The notes under the pieces were generated by a model that made no database searches, was not told where the DNA came from, and was given only the letters and a program-made list of their open reading frames with translations. Of a stretch of DNA of 16,229 nt, positions 13,212-16,229 are shown piece by piece (the first letter of the stretch is position 1; each line of letters starts with the position of its first letter). The translations under genes and the position numbers were made by a program. The DNA is taken from assembly GCA_019115425.1 (NCBI GenBank), contig DXDO01000036.1, forward strand, positions 1 to 16,229. Reading direction: 5' to 3'. This DNA is from Candidatus Agathobaculum merdigallinarum (GTDB taxonomy: Bacteria > Bacillota > Clostridia > Oscillospirales > Butyricicoccaceae).

Positions 13212-13322
13212 TTAGTCCTGCGCCGCATTCTTGCGCGCAGCCTTACGGCCAAAACGCACAGAACCATTCGCGCGGACCGCGTTTTCGCTTATCTTGACAA
13301 GCGAGTTAACATACGAGTTCAT
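13212..13322 (-). CDS. 36-residue basic small protein (unknown function)
   Basis: An open frame from ATG (13322) to TAA (13212) encodes 36 residues, starting MNSYVNSLVKISENAVRANG and ending in a basic tail RFGRKAARKNAAQD. The start is preceded by AAGGAGG (13337-13331) with an ideal 8-base spacer, one of the best ribosome sites in the window. A promoter lies at 13453-13425 and a terminator at 13153-13121, so it looks like a complete single-gene unit. No hydrophobic helix or Cys is present; the N-terminal half could form an amphipathic helix and the C-terminal half is Arg/Lys/Ala-rich and could bind nucleic acid. I recognise no family. It is not a shadow of a longer gene on either strand. Confidence 0.72.
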   Translation of the reverse strand: MNSYVNSLVKISENAVRANGSVRFGRKAARKNAAQD

Positions 13323-13408
13323 GGGTCAAGCCTCCTTCTGATGTCTGTTCAATATGTCGGGCGCCCGAGACGGTGTCCGGCGGGCGAATCCTATTGCGAT
13401 TTGTCTGC

Positions 13409-13511
13409 TTTGTGCGATGGTATTATGATACCGCATTTGCACAGCAAAAACAAGGGGATTCTTGTACGAATAGCACAAATAAATAATATATTATTTGTGT
13501 GATAAGCACAA
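13409..13511. repeat. Cluster of GCACAA/TTGTGC half-sites
   Basis: Five related sites in about 100 bp, alternating in orientation: TTTGTGC (13409-13415), TTTGCACA (13436-13443), GCACAAAT (13473-13480), ATTTGTG (13493-13499) and GCACAA (13506-13511). Two form a 9-bp inverted repeat, CACAAATAA (13474-13482)/TTATTTGTG (13491-13499). They surround the promoter of the 36-residue ORF and end just before the ferredoxin stop codon. They look like protein-binding sites, but the regulator is unknown. Confidence 0.5.
13425..13453 (-). promoter_or_regulatory. Promoter of the 36-residue ORF
   Basis: On the minus strand: TTGTTT (13453-13448), 17-bp spacer, TATCAT (13430-13425). The -10 lies in an inverted repeat GGTAT-tatg-ATACC (13419-13432). 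The leader is about 100 bases. Confidence 0.55.
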
Positions 13512-13513
13512 TG

Positions 13514-13705
13514 CTATCCCTCGGTGTGGATGACCGAGACCGGACAGCCGTCCGCGGCCTCCTGCGCGCCGGATTCCTCTGCGCTGTCCGACGGCTGGTG
13601 GTGTACTTCGGCAAGGCCGTCCTCCGCGATGCGGAATACTGCCGGACAGGTGGCTTCGCACAGGCCGCACGAGATGCAGCCCCCACGGTCGATATTGACT
13701 TGCAT
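13514..13705 (-). CDS. Single-cluster [4Fe-4S] ferredoxin
   Basis: A 63-residue low-potential electron carrier. CISCGLCEATCP gives Cys10, Cys13, Cys16 and Cys20; the only later Cys is in ADGCPVSVI. This is the one-cluster ferredoxin pattern (three Cys of the first motif plus the distant C-P), as in Thermotoga ferredoxin. The second cluster of 2[4Fe-4S] clostridial ferredoxins is missing. The extra Cys20 has no partner Cys in the middle of the chain, so the disulfide known in Thermotoga is unlikely. The start ATG (13705) follows AAAGGAG; an upstream in-frame ATG (13729) lacks a site. A -10 TATAAT lies at 13759-13754 on this strand, without a good -35. The electron partner is unknown. Confidence 0.92.
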   Translation of the reverse strand: MQVNIDRGGCISCGLCEATCPAVFRIAEDGLAEVHHQPSDSAEESGAQEAADGCPVSVIHTEG

Positions 13706-13806
13706 GAATAAACACTCCTTTCTGTGCAAGGAGTATGTGCAGAATGCGCTGGAATTATAAGTCCCTTTTGCGCGCGGAAAAGCCGCCGCATGGGAGAGAA
13801 TTTGCG

Positions 13807-14715
13807 CTACAGCTCACCACACATGACGGCGGCGAGCGCATCCTCGGTGGTGCGCGCGCCGAGTGAGATGGCACCCATCGCCTCAGCGCGGCGGCCGACG
13901 GCATACTTGTGCAGGTCTACGCCGCCTTCGGTGCACTGGGTCGTGATATACACCCGCGTACCGCTTTCCATCAGGCCGCGCACCGCCTGCTCCAGCCGCT
14001 GCGGAATGCCGCCCGCGCCGAAGGCTTCCAGAATGACCTTGGGGTACCCATGCAGAGCGGTAAAAAAATCCGGCTCCAGATCGGGCGTGAGCTTGACGAG
14101 CAGCACGCGCGGATCGATTGGTTCCACCAAAGCGGGGCTGCCGGAGACGGTCGGCGGTGCGTCCAGATGCACTTGCCCAGCCCCATCCACCGTGCCGGCC
14201 AACGGCGCACTGGCGGAGATGAACGCGTCCGCCTCGGACGAATGCCGCTTGAACACATGATTGCCCAGTATGATTTTGCCGTGCAGCACGGCGAGCACGC
14301 CGCAGCAGCCCGCCGCCGCGACGCGGAAGGCATCCAGCAGATTGCGCGGCGCGTCCGAGCCGGACACGCCCATGGGCAGCATCGAGCCGGTCAGTACCAG
14401 CGGCTTATCCAGATTGGGCAATATATGGTGCAGCAGCGCGGCAGTGTAGGCAAGCGTGTCCGTGCCGTGTGCGACGACAAATCCGTCATACCGGGTGTAA
14501 TGATCCCACACGGTGTGTGCGATCCGCATGCGGTCGGCGGCGGTCAGGTCGGTCGAGTCCAGATTCATCAGATCACAGACCGCCACCTCACAGATTTGTT
14601 TGAGTTCGGGCAGCAGATCGAGCAGTTCCGCCCCTGTCAGCGCGGGCGAAAGCCCGTTTTCCGTTTTGCGGCAGGCGATCGTCCCGCCTGTCGCAATCAA
14701 AAGCACCTGTTTCAC
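13807..14715 (-). CDS. ansA: L-asparaginase, type I-like (cytoplasmic)
   Basis: Hydrolyses L-asparagine to aspartate and ammonia. The protein has 302 residues and no signal peptide, which suggests a cytoplasmic enzyme. The catalytic set is complete: Thr12 in ATGGTIA, Ser54 in NLDSTDL, Thr85-Asp86 in AHGTDTLAY, and a Lys in NHVFKRHSSEADAF (Lys156), with LTGSMLP between them. The usual C-terminal Rossmann-like part ends in a GARTTEDALAAVM segment. GTG at 14715 is preferred: AGGA stands six bases before it, while a TTG at 14718 would be only three bases away. It lies downstream of the alcohol dehydrogenase gene on the same strand, separated by structured repeat copy 3, whose first hairpin is about 20 bases before this start. 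Confidence 0.94.
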   Translation of the reverse strand: MKQVLLIATGGTIACRKTENGLSPALTGAELLDLLPELKQICEVAVCDLMNLDSTDLTAADRMRIAHTVWDHYTRYDGFVVAHGTDTLAYTAALLHHILPNLDKPLVLTGSMLPMGVSGSDAPRNLLDAFRVAAAGCCGVLAVLHGKIILGNHVFKRHSSEADAFISASAPLAGTVDGAGQVHLDAPPTVSGSPALVEPIDPRVLLVKLTPDLEPDFFTALHGYPKVILEAFGAGGIPQRLEQAVRGLMESGTRVYITTQCTEGGVDLHKYAVGRRAEAMGAISLGARTTEDALAAVMCGEL

Positions 14716-14734
14716 CAAAATTCCTCACATTCCC

Positions 14735-14950
14735 GCGCCATTGGCGCATATCAAATAGAAACCGGCCATGACAATGGCCGGTTTCATAAAATCCGGGGGC
14801 ATGTACCTCGGATTTTATACAAGGAGGCGATTTTGTGTGCCGTTTACGGCGCGCAAATATCGCGTATCGGCTTTGTCCGCGCTGTGCGCGGCAAAGCCCT
14901 AATCGATGGAAGCTGTACGCTTCCATCGAATGATATCAAATGATATCATT
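14735..14950 (+). repeat. Structured intergenic repeat, copy 3 (diverged, same orientation)
   Basis: The first half matches copies 1 and 2 in architecture: GCGCC-att-GGCGC, ATCAAATAG, hairpin GAAACCGGCCAT/ATGGCCGGTTTC (14758-14785), linker CATAAAA, then hairpin ATAAAATCCGgGG, loop GCATGTA, CCtCGGATTTTAT (14786-14818) and TATAC. The second half differs. It has an arm TTTGTGTGCCG/CGGCGCGCAAA (about 14832-14857), then GGCTTTGtCCGCGC/GCGCGGcAAAGCC (14869-14898) and TCGATGGAAGC/GCTTCCATCGA (14903-14929). The last arm, AATGATATCA/TGATATCATT (14929-14950), overlaps the dehydrogenase stop codon. The TGTCGAAAAA ends are absent. It sits in the leftward adh-ansA intergenic gap, so its + orientation is antisense to that transcript. 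Confidence 0.78.
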
Positions 14951-16103
14951 TGTAGCTTTCCCGCAGAATTTCAATAATATCCTCGCGTGTGAGCGGCCGC
15001 GGATCAACACGGAACAGGCCGCCCATCGTGTCGATGGCATTGTCCGCGATTTTTCCGAAGTCCTCAGGTTTCACCCCGTAGCCGGACAGGCGCAGTTCAT
15101 ACACATTGCAGCGCTTTTGCAGGTTTGTCAGTGCGCGGATGAAATCCTCCGGCTTTGCCGCGTCCGTGTGTCCGAGCGCACGGGCGAGATCGATCAGGCG
15201 GTCGCCCGAGGACTCCATGAAGCGGCTCCAGTATGCCTTGGAAATCATAATCAGGCCCGCGCCGTGCGGCAGCGCGGGATGATAGGCGCTCAGCGCGTGC
15301 TCGATCGCATGCTCGCCGGTGCAGCTGGACAGCGTTTCGACAAATCCCGCCAGTGTGTTGGCGAGCGCGACATCCGCGCGTGCGTCCGCGTTGCCGCCCT
15401 CGTGTACGGCGGTTGCGAGAGACTTGCCGATCAGTTCGACCGCTTTGAGAGAGAACATCTCGCTGATGGGCGTTGCGGTCTTGGCGAGGTAACCCTCGGC
15501 CGCGTGGAAGAAGGCGTCAAAGCCCTGATAGGCGGTCAGGTGGGGCGGAACGGTCATCATGAAGTCCGGATCGACGATCGAGATAGTCGGGAAACACTTT
15601 TCGCCGCCTCCGCCGATTTTCTCCTCGCCATTGGTGATGACCGTGAACGGGTCGGCCTCAGTGCCCGTGCCGGCCGTGGTCGGGATGGCGACGATCGGCA
15701 GGCCCGCGTTTGTGATGCGTTTGCCGCCGCCCGAGCCGCCGTGGATATAGTCCCACCAGTCGCCGTCGTTGGTGGCCATGATGGCAACCGCCTTGGCGGT
15801 ATCAATGGACGAGCCGCCGCCAAGGCCCACGACAAATGCGATATTCTCCTCGCGGCACAGCGCGGCGCACTCGCGCACGCCCTCGATGGTCGGATTGGGC
15901 TGCACCTTGTCATAGACGATGGTGTCATGTCCGGCTTCCGCAAGCGCATCCTGCACCTTGGCGACATAACCCAGCCGCGTGGTGGATGTGCCGCCGGTGA
16001 TGATCAGGCCGCAGCCCTGCGGCAGACGTGCGCGCGCAAGCTTTTTGACTGCGCCGTTGCCGAAAAACAGGCGGGTGGGCATGTAGAAGCTGAAAATATC
16101 CAT
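14946..16103 (-). CDS. Iron-containing (group III) alcohol dehydrogenase
   Basis: This 385-residue protein is the usual length for Fe-type ADHs, which interconvert alcohols and aldehydes/ketones with NAD(P)H in fermentation. The start region FYMPTRLFFGNGAVKKL is typical. The NAD site GLGGGSSIDTAKA (GGGS at residues 95-98), PTTAGTGTEA and the metal-ligand segments GFDAFFHAAEGY (Asp-x3-His) and EHAIEHALSAY...PHGAGL (two further His) are all present. The precise substrate is open; butanol/ethanol or 1,3-propanediol-type dehydrogenases are equally possible. ATG at 16103 is chosen because the longer frame starts inside the leader; GAAAGGA lies about 12 bases upstream, slightly far. The last codons overlap the terminal hairpin of repeat copy 3. 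Confidence 0.94.
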   Translation of the reverse strand: MDIFSFYMPTRLFFGNGAVKKLARARLPQGCGLIITGGTSTTRLGYVAKVQDALAEAGHDTIVYDKVQPNPTIEGVRECAALCREENIAFVVGLGGGSSIDTAKAVAIMATNDGDWWDYIHGGSGGGKRITNAGLPIVAIPTTAGTGTEADPFTVITNGEEKIGGGGEKCFPTISIVDPDFMMTVPPHLTAYQGFDAFFHAAEGYLAKTATPISEMFSLKAVELIGKSLATAVHEGGNADARADVALANTLAGFVETLSSCTGEHAIEHALSAYHPALPHGAGLIMISKAYWSRFMESSGDRLIDLARALGHTDAAKPEDFIRALTNLQKRCNVYELRLSGYGVKPEDFGKIADNAIDTMGGLFRVDPRPLTREDIIEILRESYK

Positions 16104-16229
16104 GTTTATATCCATTCCTTTCGCTTTGCTCAGGCACAAAACGTTATGAAAATATTTTCCCTGAGCTTTTTTTCTTTATAATTCTTCTTGTAGGGAACTC
16201 GGTATACTACAAATCACGGGGAGGTGAGT
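16104..16229. other. Upstream region of the alcohol dehydrogenase gene and right window edge
   Basis: An inverted repeat, GCTCAGG (16128-16134)/CCTGAGC (16160-16166), encloses the 12-bp palindrome GAAAATATTTTC (16148-16159). On the + strand it is followed by seven or more T, so it looks like a rightward terminator although no + strand gene ends here. For the leftward dehydrogenase transcript it would be a leader hairpin. At the edge, TATACT (16203-16208) and GGGGAGG (16218-16224) suggest that a rightward gene begins just beyond the window. No convincing -35/-10 pair for the dehydrogenase was found. Confidence 0.45.

Noticed and set aside
4104..14950. Hairpin-chain repeats as a CRISPR array
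   Set aside because: The copies are kilobases apart, about 200 bp long and contain no repeat-spacer periodicity; no cas-like gene is present.
14940..16181. 413-codon + strand frame opposite the alcohol dehydrogenase
   Set aside because: It is the antisense shadow of a gene with complete Fe-ADH motifs; the translation lacks any domain and begins within the hairpin at 14929-14950.

Overview
The window is GC-rich, has strong AGGAGG-type ribosome binding sites and sigma-A-type promoters, and encodes low-GC-Gram-positive-style NagB, HPr and YozG-like regulators. This points to a high-GC member of the Clostridia, probably an anaerobic gut bacterium of the Oscillospirales/Butyricicoccaceae kind. 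The phylum-level assignment is an inference from protein style; the family is a guess.

Layout, left to right. 1-201 is the 3' end of an AT-rich IS110-family transposase cut by the window edge. 202-783 has no convincing gene, but holds a very good promoter (443-471) and a foldable stretch (479-620) ahead of ptsH. 784-3034 is an amino-sugar block: ptsH (HPr), nagB and nagA on the + strand, with a strong terminator between ptsH and nagB. 3196-4044 is an AraC-type regulator. 4464-5483 is a Gfo/Idh/MocA dehydrogenase, convergent with a minus-strand pair (5569-7912): an NSS-type sodium symporter and an aromatic-acid-exporter-like protein. Back-to-back promoters then lead into proC (8046-8855), a small acidic cysteine-containing membrane protein, a radical SAM protein and a PLC/S1-like zinc protein. 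A minus-strand pair (small membrane protein plus Xre regulator) follows, with a 14-bp inverted repeat over its promoter. Next come rnhA and a YjdF-like membrane protein on +. The right end is a minus-strand series: an iron-type alcohol dehydrogenase, L-asparaginase, a one-cluster ferredoxin and a 36-residue small ORF with its own promoter, Shine-Dalgarno and terminator.

The most distinctive feature is a family of intergenic structured repeats, present three times in the same orientation (about 4104-4312, 11748-11957 and 14735-14950). Each is a chain of hairpins. Loops, linkers and architecture are conserved while stem sequences change with compensation. Copies 1 and 2 have almost the same length (204 and 206 bp) and end in short inverted repeats, so they could be MITE-like elements or a dispersed structured RNA/terminator element.

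Other points of interest are an HPr with Arg in place of the regulatory Ser46, a radical SAM motif with C-x4-C-x2-C spacing, and a cluster of GCACAA/TTGTGC half-sites upstream of the 36-residue ORF. No tRNA, rRNA, CRISPR array or prophage was seen.
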